From Typha latifolia (lineage: Eukaryota; Streptophyta; Magnoliopsida; Poales; Typhaceae), in contig CM034105.1 in NCBI GenBank assembly GCA_019914945.1, forward strand, positions 7,812,001 to 7,876,000: 64,000 bases of DNA. The letters are read 5' to 3'. The notes below the pieces were generated by a model. The model saw only the letters and a list, made by a program, of their open reading frames with translations, was not told the DNA's origin and did not search any database. Both the position numbers and the translations under genes were made by a program. Positions 11,909 through 23,228 of the stretch are shown here, in pieces; positions within the stretch are counted from its first letter, which is position 1, and every line of letters begins with the position of its first letter.

Positions 11909-13180
11909 TTGAAATGCTATGTTGTGTATACAACCTTGAAAGCTTTAAATTCTGATTTGTGGTATTTAGACAGTGACTGTTTAAGACATATGTCGGGTGA
12001 CAAGTCCTTATTTTCTAATCTTGAAAAACATGAAGGGGGACTTGTGACATTCGGAGATGGTAATTCATCCAAGGTAATAGGTAAAGGAAAGGTAAGTTCT
12101 CCGGGGGTTCCTATTCTTGAAAATGTTCTTTATGTTAAGGGCTTGAAAGCAAACCTACTGAGCATCAATCAATTTTGTGATGAAGATTATGAGGTAAAAT
12201 TCTCCAAAACTGATTGTACTATTCTAGATCATGATGGTAATGTTATATGTTATGGATCTAGAACATCTGCTAATTGCTATGTTGTTCGAACTTCACATAA
12301 ATTGAAATATAATAGTGCCTCTTTCGATATTGCAGATCTTTGGCATCAACGTCTTGGACATGTGAATGACAATGAATTATTTACTCTATCGAAACAAAAA
12401 GTGGTAAGAGGAATACCTAAGATGAAAAAAATGTCAAAAAGAATGTGCGGTTTGTGTCAAATTGGAAAACAAATTCGGATCTCACACAAAAAGGTAAATG
12501 CAGCTAACCACGACCGTGTGCTACAATTAGTTCACATGAACTTGATGAGTCCAACAAAATGGAAAGTCTTAGAGGTAAACGCTATATATTCTTAATGGTC
12601 GATGATTACTCCAGATATACCTTGGTTGCCTTTCTACGTGAGAAGTCTGAAACCTTTGAAGTTTTTAAATCACTATACTTAAAATTGCAGAATGAAAAAT
12701 CTATTACCCTAGTTAGGATTCGTTCTAATCATGGTAGAGAATTTGAAAATAATTTTTTTTCCATATTTTGCGATTCTCTTGATATTCAACATGAATTTTT
12801 AGCTCCGATAACTCCACAACAGAACGGGATTATGAAAAGAAAGAACCGAGTTGTGCAGGAAATGGCTAGGGTTATGCTTCACGTTAAAAATGTTACTCAA
12901 AGGTTTTGGGCAGAGACAGTCAATACAGCGGTACATGTGATAAATCGTGTTTATCTAAGATCAGGTACAAAAATGACTTCATATGAAATCTAGAAAGGTA
13001 AGAAACCTAGTGTTAAATATTTTCGAGTTTTTGGTAGTAAATATTATATCTTGCATGATCGAGAACATTTGACTAAATTTGACACTAGGGGTAGTGAGGG
13101 CATCTTCTTAGGATATTCTAATAATAGCACTGGCTATAGAGTATTCAATCTTGACACTTCTACTGTTATGGAATCTTAAT
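11909..13180 (+). pseudogene. Copia element B: protease, GAG-pre-integrase and integrase
   Basis: 11909-12595 reads LWYLDSDCLRHMSG, where the normal aspartic-protease motif is DSG: the catalytic-loop Gly is Asp here. Next come VTFGDGN and the pre-integrase zinc region (LWHQRLGHV, then CGLCQIGKQ). The frame shifts at about 12560-12595 into 12559-12993, the integrase core (FLMVDDYSRYT, RSNHGREF, TPQQNG). A stop follows EI at 12993, then the FGSKYYILHDRE and FLGYSNNSTGYRVFN regions run to about 13180. Integrase inserts the cDNA into the host chromosome. The breaks make it inactive. Confidence 0.87.
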
Positions 13181-13473
13181 GTTATTATAGATGAATCCAC
13201 GACAAAACAGAAGCTTCTTTAATTTTTGTTCCTGTAGGTACACCTGACGAAGACATTGGAAATGAGCTTGATTTAGAAATTGAGAAACAGGACGAGGACA
13301 AGGTTGAAATGAACAAAGATGACTGCAACATACTAGAACCATCTGCCAAAGTGAAACTAAATCATCCACTGTCACAAATGATCGGAGACGTGAATGAACC
13401 AATGAAGACAAGATGACAAATCCAAAGTGAGGTATCATTTACTTGTTATACATCTTGTTTTGAACCTAAAAAT

Positions 13474-14940
13474 GTGAAGGAACCATTGTTAGGTGACTCT
13501 TGGGTCAATGCTATGCATGAGAGACTAGAGCAATTTTCTAGGAATGATGTTTGGTATTTAGTTCCTAGACCTAAGAATGTGAACGTAATTGAAACAAAAT
13601 GGATATACAAGAATAAAAGTGATGAACATGGCAATATAATTCAAAATAAAGCTAGACTAGTAGCATAAGGATATACTCAGGTTGAGGGTATAGATTTTGA
13701 TGAGACATTTGCTTATGTTACTAGATTAGAGTCTATTCGTATACTTCTTGCTATTGCTTGTCATTTAAAATTTAAATTGTTTCAAATGGATGTTAAAAGT
13801 GCTTTCTTAAATGGTACTTTGAATGAAGATGTTTATGTGGAACAACCGAAAGGGTTCGAAGATCAAAAATTTCCTTCTCATGTGTTTAAATTGAAAAAGA
13901 CCCTCTATGGGCTAAAACAAATTCCAAGAGCTTGGTATGAGAAGTTGACCACTTTTTTAGTGGATGCGGAGTTCACTCGAGGGGGAGTGGACAAGACATT
14001 GTTCATTAGACGGTTGAACAAGAGTTTAGTAGTGGCACAAATATATGTGGATGACATTGTCTTCGGGGCAACAAGTCAATCTTTAGCTAAGGAGTTTGCA
14101 GATCTCATGCATAGTCATTTTGAGATGAGCATGATGGGTGAGTTGAAGTTCTTTTTGGGACTTCAAATTACTCAATTGGAAAGAGGGATATTTATCGCTC
14201 AAACCAAGTATGCTAAGGATCTTGTGACTAAATTCGATTTAGAAAATACAAAATATGCTAGAACTCCTATGAGTACAACTACCAAACAAGGTAAGAATAT
14301 TTCAGGAAAAAGTGTTGATCAGACACTGTATAGGAGCATGATTGGTAGTCTTTTGTACTTAACTGCTAGTAGACCAGACATTGAATTTAGTGTCGGTGTG
14401 TGTGCTAGGTTTCAGTCTGAACCTAAGGAGACATATTTGTTTGCTGTGAAACGTATCATAAAATATGTCGGTGGCATAGTTGACTTAGGTATCTAGTTTA
14501 CTTATGACTCGGGAGCTATCATATCTGGATACAAAGATTCAGATTGGGCAGGTTCATGTGATGATAGAAAAAGTAACTCAGGTGGATGTTTTTATATTAG
14601 AAATAATTTGGTTGCTTGGCATAGTAAGAAACAAAACTCGATATCTTTATCTACTGCGGAGGCCGAGTACATTGCAGCGGAAAGTTATTGTTCTCAGTTA
14701 CTATTGATGAAATAGATAGTCAAAGATTACGGCATTGAACAAGATACTATGGTGCTTTATTGTGACAACATGAGTGCTATTAATATATCAAAAATTCCTA
14801 TTCAACACTCGTGTACAAAACATATTGAAATCCGACATCATTTTATACGCGAGTTAGTTGAAGACAAAATAATAGCACTGGAACATGTGGAGACAGAGAA
14901 ACAGTTGGGTGATCTGTTTACAAAAACTTTGGATTTATAG
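13474..14940 (+). pseudogene. Copia element B: reverse transcriptase and RNase H
   Basis: The RT begins with EPLLGDSWVNAMHERLEQF and WIYKNKSDEHG (13474-13668). A stop interrupts ARLVA. The main block 13777-14496 has FQMDVKSAFLNGTL, LKKTLYGLKQ and the catalytic YVDDIVFG near 14044-14067, so the DD pair is intact. After a stop near 14496 the RNase H follows (SDWAGSCDD, STAEAEYIAA, YCDNMSAI, HHFIRELVE), ending at the TAG at 14938-14940. The DVKSAFLNG and YVDDI motifs are those of Ty1/copia RT. About five in-frame breaks exist. Confidence 0.9.
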
Positions 14941-15985
14941 AGATTTGGGTATCTTCGTACTTCTTTACGGATTTGTGCTTTGGATTGATTTTTTTGTTTC
15001 AGTTTGTGTGTTTTTTCTTTATTTCATTTCGTTTCTTTTTATGTTTTTTTTACTCTGAACTTTTCTTTAGTTTTGGTTTCAGATTTGTCGAGAGTTTTTG
15101 TCATAAAATAAAAATAAAAATTGATGCACTCCTAGATTCAATAATATACTCTTGACATATAAATATAATTTTTCTCTTGATTATGAGTTATTATAGTCAA
15201 TTTTGTCATCTTGTAGTATATTGTATCATTTCTGATTTATTCACTCTCTCAACTTCTATGATAATTAAACAAAATTTAATGCACTCATAACGTGTGTATA
15301 TACTTGAGTGAGCATGACATCATGAAATATTTTTTTAAATAGCTCACTATTGACTTTGATTTGCATAGTTTGACCTCATGCTTAGTCATCACAAATGTGT
15401 TCATAAAAGATCAATGACAAGGGCTATAATGTGTTAGTGTGAAAGCCATCTTGTTTAGAGTCCTGCTTGACTCAGTACATTGCTTGCAAATTAAATAAAT
15501 TTTTTTTTGATATTTGTGAATATCTTTTTGTATATTGTTTGATATGTACTACAAGAAAAGGGCTACCTACTCATATGTGAAAGCCATCGTTGCACCTATA
15601 TGGTTTCAGTATAAAAAATTACAGAAAAAATTCCTGTTTTGTTATGAAGAATTAAGTCAAAAAGTGCAAATTTAAATACTAAGTCGGTTTGACTACTATA
15701 TTGTAACATTGTTTAAATAGGAAAGTTTATTTAAGAAGAATGTTTCATGTTATCTATGCTCAACTTGCATATGCATATTGTTATGATCAATCAAGATTAA
15801 TTTAATTTTGAGTGATGCATTAGAATTGATTATAATATGCTTTTGATGATTTGATTGATCTGTGTATGACTTATTTCATTCGATTGTCATATTCTATGTC
15901 TTGAATCTATTTTGAATTTCTAGAAGTTCATCTCTAAAAAGATTTTTTATTTTTTCTTAGAATTTTTACTTAAAAAAAAAATGGG
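14941..15985 (+). other. Spacer between pol and env-like region of copia element B
   Basis: AT-rich sequence with a T-rich start (about 14980-15110). It carries no supported ORF. Sireviruses commonly have such a spacer between pol and env-like genes. Confidence 0.5.
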
Positions 15986-16513
15986 GCGTTCGAACGCAAA
16001 TTTTTGAGTTCGAACGCGATGATTGGTGCGTTCGAACGCACTCCAGGGTTCTTTAAATATTACGTCCGAACCCAAGGATTTTCATCTTCCATCTTCCAAA
16101 CCCTAGAAACCCTTCATTTTCTCCCTCTCAAATCTTCAAGATCTTGGTCTTTTTCATCAAAATTTTCACTTCAAAGCCTTTTAGAGGGTAGTTCTCCTTC
16201 GGATCTAGCGTCTTTTGGACGAATCTTTTAGTTTTTCTTCACTTTTTCGAGGTATGATCATCCATCAATTTTCTTATTTTTTTATTCAATTGAGTCTCTT
16301 GATATTGATTGATTTCATGCGTTTTTGAGTTTTGATCACGTTAAAGTTAATATCTTGATGTTTCTTGTGCGATTGAACGTGATATCTTAGCGTTTTCAAG
16401 TGGAAGATGGATTTCATTTAGGGCCTTCATGGTTTCTAGAATTTTTTGGATTTCTTGTTATCTTTTTGTTTGCTTTGGGCATATATTGAATCTTGACTTG
16501 TTTCTTTCTCAAG
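15986..16513 (+). promoter_or_regulatory. Putative leader and intron of the env-like gene
   Basis: Two exact GCGTTCGAACGC palindromes (15986-15997 and 16028-16039) stand upstream of a leader with CCAAACCCTAGAAACCC near 16096, a telo-box-like plant 5' UTR motif. A donor GAG|GTATGATC at 16252 and an acceptor TTCTTTCTCAAG ending at 16513 frame a 262-bp candidate intron. The acceptor lies 1 nt before the ATG at 16515. This suggests a spliced or separately transcribed env-like mRNA. No transcript evidence is available. Confidence 0.45.
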
Positions 16514-16514
16514 A

Positions 16515-17452
16515 ATGCCTAGAAAAGCTACAGTTTCCAAGAAACCAAGGCCATCTTCGTCACCTACTTCGGCTCCCAAGTTTTCTACATCTACGGCTGC
16601 AGGGCGATATAAACATAATTTTGGCACTCGACTTGTTATCTGTGAACGACCAGTGGTCATTTCTGATTTTTCTGCCTTGGGAATCGAACAGATATTTACT
16701 AAGCGAGGATGGTTGTCCGTGTGTCGGATGAGCGGAATTGCATATGTGGAAGTTGTAAGGAAATTTTTCAGTAATGCCACGATTTTGGAACGATGTATAC
16801 ATTCTACTGTCTGTGGGGTTTCGATATACTTGGACTCCGATGTTATTCGTGTTGAACTCTAACTTCCTGATGGTGAGTTCTAGTATCCATCGTCTGCTCC
16901 GCTTCCTGATGTCAAAGACTATGCTGGAAAGGAAACATGATGCCTCATGCGAAACTGACATCAGTGGCTCGCATGCTTCACCTGTTTTGTCTATACAACA
17001 TCACCCCCAAGACTCGACATTCTAGTATTAGTCCGGATCGTGCCTTCCTCCTTCATGCGATGCTGTCATGAGTTTCTATTGATTTGACTACGGTGATATA
17101 CGATTCTATTCTAACAACTGCAAAGAAAGAAGCGCCTCATGAAGGGTTGCCGTTTGGTATTTTTATTACCAATTTGTGCACTCAGAGTGGGGTGCAAGTG
17201 GATGCCTCAGAAGCTTCGCTTACTTTGCAAAAACCGTTGAATCAGATAACTCTTAAGCGGAGTCAAGCTCATGATCAGCCGTCTGCTCTCAAGCCGTCCT
17301 CCTCTTCCGCCGTTGGACGTTCATCATACCTCGACATTTCTGATGACAGTTCTGACGATGATTCATCTCATACTCTGAGGGGGAGTTACCACAGTTCTCT
17401 GACCATTTTGATCAGCTTAGCACTCAGGTGCAAGACCTTCATTCGGTTGTGA
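16515..17452 (+). pseudogene. Env-like / plant-transposon-protein ORF of copia element B
   Basis: The ORF starts at 16515 with a basic Ser/Pro-rich head (MPRKATVSKKPRPSSSP). It then shows the pattern of the plant retroelement env-like domain often labelled putative plant transposon protein: ERPVVISDF, FTKRGWLSV, AYVEVVRKFF, GVSIYLDSDVIRVEL. A stop at 16860-16862 is followed by further frame changes. Homology resumes at 17084-17350 (TTVIYDSILTTA, LPFGIFITNLC) and ends in an acidic Ser-rich tail (DISDDSSDDDS). Its function is unknown; such ORFs follow pol in Sireviruses. No clear membrane segment was seen, so true envelope activity is doubtful. Confidence 0.7.
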
Positions 17453-17859
17453 ATGATTTACGAGCGAGCAAGCTCGTTAGGGGACCGTACTCGACTCCGT
17501 GTTGTCGATTCTTCATCGTCAGTTCCCTCTGAGTTCCTAGTCTTTGGCATTTGTGTCAAAAAGGGGGAGAGTGTGTGTGTGCTCAGATGTGTGTTTAGAG
17601 TTTACGTGTTTACTGGTGTAGGGGGAGTTTATACTAGTTTGAGTTTACTAGCTAATAACTTTGCTTGAGTACTTGTGAACTTATGCTTGCTTGATAACTT
17701 GTGTTTGGATTGTTATTCATTTCTAGTTATTTTCACTTGATCTTGGATTGGTATATTTTTATTTGCAGGGATTGATGTGCTAAATGTACTAGACTTGTTG
17801 AATGCTCATTTTGAATTCTTTGTAATATCTTGTAATCTAGATGTTTTGTCACAAATTCA
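17453..17859 (+). other. Untranslated region between env-like ORF and 3' LTR
   Basis: G/T-rich sequence with an AAAAAGGGGGAGAGTGTGTG stretch near 17559, then T-rich DNA. No supported ORF. It leads into the polypurine tract of the element. Confidence 0.5.
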
Positions 17860-17872
17860 CAAAGGGGAAGAT
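17860..17872 (+). promoter_or_regulatory. Polypurine tract of copia element B
   Basis: CAAAGGGGAAGAT lies immediately before the LTR start TGTTAGG at 17873. It is the expected primer for plus-strand synthesis. Confidence 0.8.
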
Positions 17873-18781
17873 TGTTAGGTTTTTAATTATTGGCAATTGT
17901 GTACAAAATATTCTAAGTGTATTTTTACATGTATATGAGCTTTATACAAAGTCTAGAAAATCTTTGGCTTGAAAAATTGCAAGATTATTGGAGAAAAGCT
18001 GTTGAGTTCACATCGCGTTCACAAACGCGTTCGAACGCGGTGCGTTCACAAACGCGTTCGAACGCGGGTACTGTGTTCACACAGACCGAGAGCTGCGTTC
18101 ACAAACGCGTTCGAACGCGGGTACTGTGTTCACATAGACCGAGAGCTGCGTTCACAAACGCGTTTGAACGCGGGTATTGCGTTCACAAACGCGTTCGAGC
18201 GCAACCTGAAGAATTCAAGCTGTCGCATTCGAACGCACTCAGGCTCGTTTGAACGCACCCGGGCCATGTTTGAACGCACCAACGAAGTTTGAAAATCTTG
18301 GACTTTTGTGAGTTCGGATAAGACTTGGATTTGGCTCTGTCTTGGAGATCATATATAAGGATTGTGATGCCTAACTCTAAGGGGGTTGAAGAAGTATTAT
18401 TGAAGGTTCTACTCATGTACAAAACTTAATCTTTCATCTTAAGGGCTATCTAGACGAAAGATCAATCTCGAGAGCTACTGAGGTTGGACTTCAATCACGA
18501 GAAGCAGTGAATCGTGGGTTCTAGCGAGCAAGACTGAGAGGAACAAAGTAGTTTGGATCGACAGGTTGTTTTGTGAGTCAGTCTTGTAACTACTAGTATT
18601 CTAGTGATTGGTTTTGATCCAAGTTTGGATCCGTGTTTTTTCCCATTTTAGTTTTTCCACGTTAAAATCTTGGCGTTCATCTCTGCTTTCATTTTTAATA
18701 TTTCTTCGAACTTTTACTTAAGCAAAGGAGTGATATCATTGCCTAGTATTTAGATACATGCTTGTGTCTAGGGGTTTTTCA
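17873..18781 (+). mobile_element. 3' LTR of copia element B (909 bp)
   Basis: It starts TGTTAGGTTTTTAATT and ends GGGGTTTTTCA. The same termini bound the solo LTR at 28721-29751. It contains a minisatellite in U3 and a TATA-like CATATATAAGG near 18350. Confidence 0.88.
18016..18200 (+). repeat. U3 minisatellite built on a GCGTTCGAACGC palindrome
   Basis: Five copies of GTTCACAAACGCGTT(C/T)GA start near 18016, 18045, 18096, 18150 and 18181. The middle ones are spaced by GGGTACTGTGTTCACA and ACCGAGAGCT. The core ACGCGTTCGAACGCG is self-complementary. Confidence 0.85.
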
Positions 18782-19401
18782 GCATGTGGTGAGCACCCAA
18801 GTCAAGTAATAAAGAAGTTGCCTTAATGTCTCATCTCTCTCATTCTCTCTCTCAACCTCAACTCTCCCTTGGTGCCCAAGCAATCCCTAGCACCACCAAC
18901 TGCCCTCTCCCTCCTCGGCTAAGCTCATATCCCTTCCCTCTCTAGTGTAGATCTCTCCTTTACTCCCCTAACTCTCTCATCTCTGCACCTAGCTACTCTC
19001 CTCAGCTCTCTAACTCGGCTCCTCCCCTAGCCTAGGCCGGAGCTAACCCTAGCCTTAAATAGCTCCCACTTATAGCCTCGACTTGCCTCTATTCCAGCAG
19101 ACACAAAGCTCCACCCACAACACCTCCATCATCCCTGCACTTCATCAGCTCCACCCCCAATGTAGACCCAATTGAGCTCCACCAAGATCCCCATACCGCA
19201 ACCTCTTTCCACCTTTCACCACCCACGAGTACAACAGTGGTATTAGAGCTATGGCAAATAGAAGAAACATGGTGGCAGATTCCATTGAAGGAGAGCAACC
19301 AGCTAGAGTTGCTGCACCTATGGAGGCCGAACCCACATCGGGGGCCTCTAGCACACTACTGATGGGAGCAACCCTACCTCTCATGGATTCCACCACCACT
19401 C
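18782..19401 (+). mobile_element. LTR retrotransposon K, left part: LTR end, PBS, start of gag
   Basis: A CT-rich LTR-like end is followed by a tRNA-iMet-type primer-binding site, TGGTATTAGAGC (19238-19249), and at once by an ORF starting at 19251 (MANRRNMVADSIEGEQ). The ORF runs into the LTR of element A at 19402. The reading continues plausibly on the far side of A. The superfamily is not certain because no pol domain is present. Confidence 0.55.
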
Positions 19402-20173
19402 TGATAGGCTACAGAATGATCCCTTCAAGATCTAGATTGATTGCAGGAAGTAGTCCGCGCAATCGAGGTAAAATATTCACCAAATATTCTTCTGTTGTTA
19501 GCAAATTACGAAACAAAGTTGGATTGATCTGTAACTTCCTGATCTATGATTTTTATATTTATGCCCTTCGCAGATTCGAACTAAAACTAGGACAAAAACA
19601 TGATAGAGTGGGGGTGAAGGTGATGGTGACGGGTGGAGTGGATGTTAGGGTTATGGATGATAATGGAGATGAGGGTGGATGGTTGATGTTGCTTAAGGGA
19701 TAAAGACGAAGGAGGAGAAGTTGTCAAGATCCCAAGGAGGAGGGAGGACTCGATAGACGAAGGAGATTAGAAGGTAGATGAGACCTTGGCAACGGTAGAG
19801 GTGGCTGATTGGTGAAGACGGAGGAGGGAGACTAGGGTAGAGAGACTAGAGAGATGATAGAGGAGGAAAGAAACCAATATTCATTAAGCATTATGATTTT
19901 GGCTGCTATCCACACCTTTATAGAGGCTAGCCAACAAGCCAAAATAACAATTATTAACCCTAATTCTAGTGGACTCTTGCCAATCGCGTTTGAACATGCC
20001 CGATCGCGTTCGAACGCACATTTCACGTTCTTTGTTTTTACGAACCTGATGCAAGCGTTCGCAAAGGCGTTCGAATACACCCCCTTCCGCATTCGAATGC
20101 GACCTACAGAAAATTTATTTTAATAAAAATACATAACTAACACAATAAGAAAAGACTCTAGTAAGGTGTATCA
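19402..20173 (-). mobile_element. 3' LTR of gypsy element A (772 bp)
   Basis: The left end (U5 on the minus strand) is TGATAGGCTACAG; the right end is GGTGTATCA, giving TGATACA...TATCA termini in sense. GCGTTCGAACGC occurs at 20006-20017. The flanking CACCTTGCC stretch from about 20200 is the complement of the polypurine tract. Confidence 0.85.
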
Positions 20174-20182
20174 ACCCACCAT

Positions 20183-21325
20183 ACTTCCCGCACCTTGCCT
20201 TCAAGTTGTAAAGTCGGGGAAACGCTTCAAGATATCCATCTCAAACTCTCATGTCGCCTCATCGGATGGCTTGCCAAGCCACTCAAATAGAACCTCCATC
20301 TCTAATCTGGTACCATGACGTCGTCGACACCTAGCAAGTACACGAACTGGCTCTACGATCTTTGTCTCCTCTAGTGGCTCCGGTAAAACTAATTTAACGA
20401 CCTGATAATCACCAATCCGCTCCCTCAGCAATGAAACATATAAGACAAGATGTACTCTCGATCCCTACGACAGCTCTAAACGATATGCAACTGGACAGAT
20501 ACGCTCTAACACCCGAAACGGACCAAAGTAGCGATGTGCTAACTTTTGGTTTCACATCGTACACAAGGTCACCTATCAATACGGTTGTATCCTCACAAAT
20601 ACCCAACTGCCGATGTCGAACTCCTGCTCCCAATAGCTGCAATCATAAACTTGCCTCATGCGATTTTGAGCAAGTTTAAGATGGGCATGCAACCTCCTTA
20701 ATGTGGTGTCTCTATCCATCAATGCCAAGTCCACCACCATCTGATCTACAGATGCCACTAGGTCATAGGCACATAATGTCAGAGCCGTGCGCTCATACAC
20801 TACCTCGAACAGAGTCATGCCAATACTGCGGCGGTGGGTAGTGTTGTAAGACCACTCCGCCCACGATAAGAACTCCAACCATCATCTCGACATCTCTCCA
20901 ACAAAGCACCGCAAGTATTGCTCAATGTCTCGATTGACCACCTCGGTTTGGCCATCCAGCAAAGCATGACACGTTCACATATGAAAAACTCCATCCAAAA
21001 TTCGCTCACAAATACATGATCACGATCGGAGACAATCGTGCGTGGCATGCCATGCAACCGAGCAACATCTCTAACAAAAATTTTAGCCACTACATTGGCT
21101 GAAAATGGATGTGATAATACAGAAAAGTGCGTATACTTGCTCAATATGTCAACCACCATAAAAATAACTGAATAATCACGTACCAGTGAAAGACTTTCTA
21201 TGAAATCCATAGAAATGTCTTCCCAAACACGGTTCGGTATGGTAGAGGCTGAGGTAATCTTGCTGGTTTCAGTGTGGTTGCCTTAGCTCTTTGATAGACT
21301 TCGCAAGTACGGACGAAACTCCTCA
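20183..21325 (-). pseudogene. Element A: integrase and chromodomain
   Basis: On the minus strand the integrase core reads SMDFIESLSLV-type sequence, VVDILSKYTHF, and TIVSDRDHVFVSEFW (21210-20815). Then come WAEWSYNTTHRRSIGMTLFEVVY and LRAHLKLAQNRM (20878-20576), and a chromodomain-like end, EMEVLFEWLGKPSDEAT (20431-20249). Integrase inserts cDNA; the chromodomain is thought to steer insertion to marked chromatin. Several frame changes separate these blocks, so no intact protein is possible. Confidence 0.85.
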
Positions 21326-21334
21326 CATCTCGCC

Positions 21335-23192
21335 TTAGTCTTGGCCACTTGCAACTCTATGATATCCTCCAAAAATCCTTAAGACACCCTCATGACCCGC
21401 CTCTGGAGTTTGGTGGAAGTGCTCCAACAATTTCTGTCGCAATCCAGCATTTGCGGGCACCCAAATGCACCCGCAGTCCAGCAACAAACCGCCTCGATTC
21501 TCCAACTTTGGATAGTGCTCCGGATCATCCAATACCTCCTGTAACAATCTCATAACATCTGGGTCAAATGTACATGCATACCTCAGCTCGTCAAGGAAGG
21601 GAAAAGTAGGAGAATAAAAGGCTACGAGCTCGGCGGTATCAGGTTGGCGTGATAGTTTATCCGCCGCTCTATTTTCTATTCCTTTCTTGCATTGAATTTT
21701 ATAATCATACCCCAGCAATTTTGTGACCCATCTCTGTTGTGCTGGAGTGTGAATACGCTGTCCCATAAAATATAGAAGGCTTCTTTGGTCGGTTTGGATA
21801 ATAATGAATCGTCTACCGATCAAATAAGGCCTCCACTTTGTCACCGCATGCAGAATTGCCAACATCTCTCTCTCGTTGGTTGATAATTGCTAGAATTTTT
21901 GTGATAAAGCCTTGCTAAGAAAGGCTATGGGACGTCCTCCTTGCATTAGGACAGCTCCTATGCCAACTCTCAACGCATCACATTCCACAACGAACTCTTT
22001 AGTGAAGTCCGGTAGAGCTAGAACGGGCGCCATCGTCATTACTGTTTTTAGTTTTTCAAAGGCTGTGGTGACTTCGTCCGTTCATCTAAAAGAGTCCTTC
22101 CTTAGAAAGAAGTGAGAGGAGCAGCGATTTTGCCATACTCGAAGATGAAGTGGCGATAATACCCAGTCAGCCCCAAAAATCCTCGCAATCCTATGGTAGA
22201 AGTAGGGATCGGCCAAGCGGTCATGCACGCCACCTTTTGAGGATTCGCTGCCACTCCTTCCATTGTGATGATGTGGCCTAAATACTCCACTTGCGGTACT
22301 CCCCGTAGGCACTTGGACATCTTAATCTTTAGCTAGTTTTGTTTCAACAAATTCAGCACATCCTCCAAATGCTGCCAATGCTCCATTTTAGCCCTATTGT
22401 ACACCAAAATATCATCAAAAATACCATGACATACATTCGCAGTAGCGGCTGAAAAATATCATTCATGAGGCCTTGAAAAGTAGTTGCAGCGTTGGTAAGA
22501 CCAAAGGGCATTACCCGGAAATCGTAGTGCCCATCCGGAGTCCAAAATGCAGTTTTGTGCACATTCGCCGAGTGAACTCAAATTTGATGATACCTGGCCC
22601 TCAAGTCAAGCTTGCTGAATATGGTTGCCCCTGCAAGCTCGTCCAGTAGCTCCTCTATGTCCGTAATAGGATACTAGTCCTTGATGGTAATAGCGTTTAG
22701 TGCCCGATAGTCGACACAAAAATGCCATGTCCCGTCCTTCTTCCGCTTCAATGGCATGGGCGATGAGTAAGAGCTATGACTTGGTTGTATAAGGCCTTGC
22801 TCCAACATCTTGGTTACCATTTTAGAGATAACTTCCTTTTGCACATGTGCATAATGATATGGTCTCACGTTCGCCGGTGCTGCTAGGGGCACAATCTCTA
22901 TGTGATGGTCCGCCGTTCGTCTTGGTGGCAACTCCTTTGGCTCCTCAAACAGTTTGGCAAATTTATCTAATAAATTAGACAAATCAATTATAGTACCTGG
23001 ACTCATTAGAGGCTCATCTCCTACTGGTCCTAACTGAAGAAGATAGGCCAAATTACTCGCGCAAGGCAACCCTACCAATGGTTGCATCGCTGGAATCGGT
23101 GGAGACCGAATGCCATCAAGCCACACATCTTTGTTTCCTTGCTTAAATTTTATCCACATGCTCCGAAAATCAAATGTAACGGGTCCCAACAT
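21335..23192 (-). pseudogene. Element A: reverse transcriptase and RNase H
   Basis: 23192-22674 holds the linker and RT start ([33 protein letters not shown]). 22562-22353 holds [18 protein letters not shown] 1-bp deletion near 22410 shifts the frame just before the catalytic FDDI, destroying the active site. 22320-22102 has VEYLGHII and [13 protein letters not shown]. 21865-21335 is RNase H and the integrase zinc region (MLAILHAVTKWRPYL, LLEHFHQTPEAGHEG). The family is Ty3/gypsy. Confidence 0.88.
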
Positions 23193-23228
23193 CTATAACC
23201 ACTGAGTGCCAAGGGCAATGTCTGCTCT

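Larger units (their letters stand above)
10556..18781 (+). mobile_element. Sirevirus-type Ty1/copia retrotransposon B, 5'-truncated
   Basis: Order is gag, protease, integrase, RT, RNase H, env-like ORF, polypurine tract, LTR. Integrase before RT is the Ty1/copia order. A gag with two CCHC knuckles and an env-like ORF after pol are the marks of the Sirevirus (Maximus/SIRE) lineage. The 5' LTR, PBS and gag N-terminus are absent; homology begins near 10556. Stops and frameshifts in every domain make it non-autonomous. Its 3' LTR family recurs as the solo LTR at 28721-29751. Confidence 0.88.

Noticed and set aside
18027..18065. GTTCGAAC as a Pol III B box
   Set aside because: The consensus needs C at the ninth position (GTTCRANNC), where these sites have G. 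No A box was seen at a suitable distance.
18016..18200. Repeats with similar spacers, CRISPR-like
   Set aside because: Units are self-complementary and spacers are copies of each other, inside an LTR of a plant element. This is a minisatellite.
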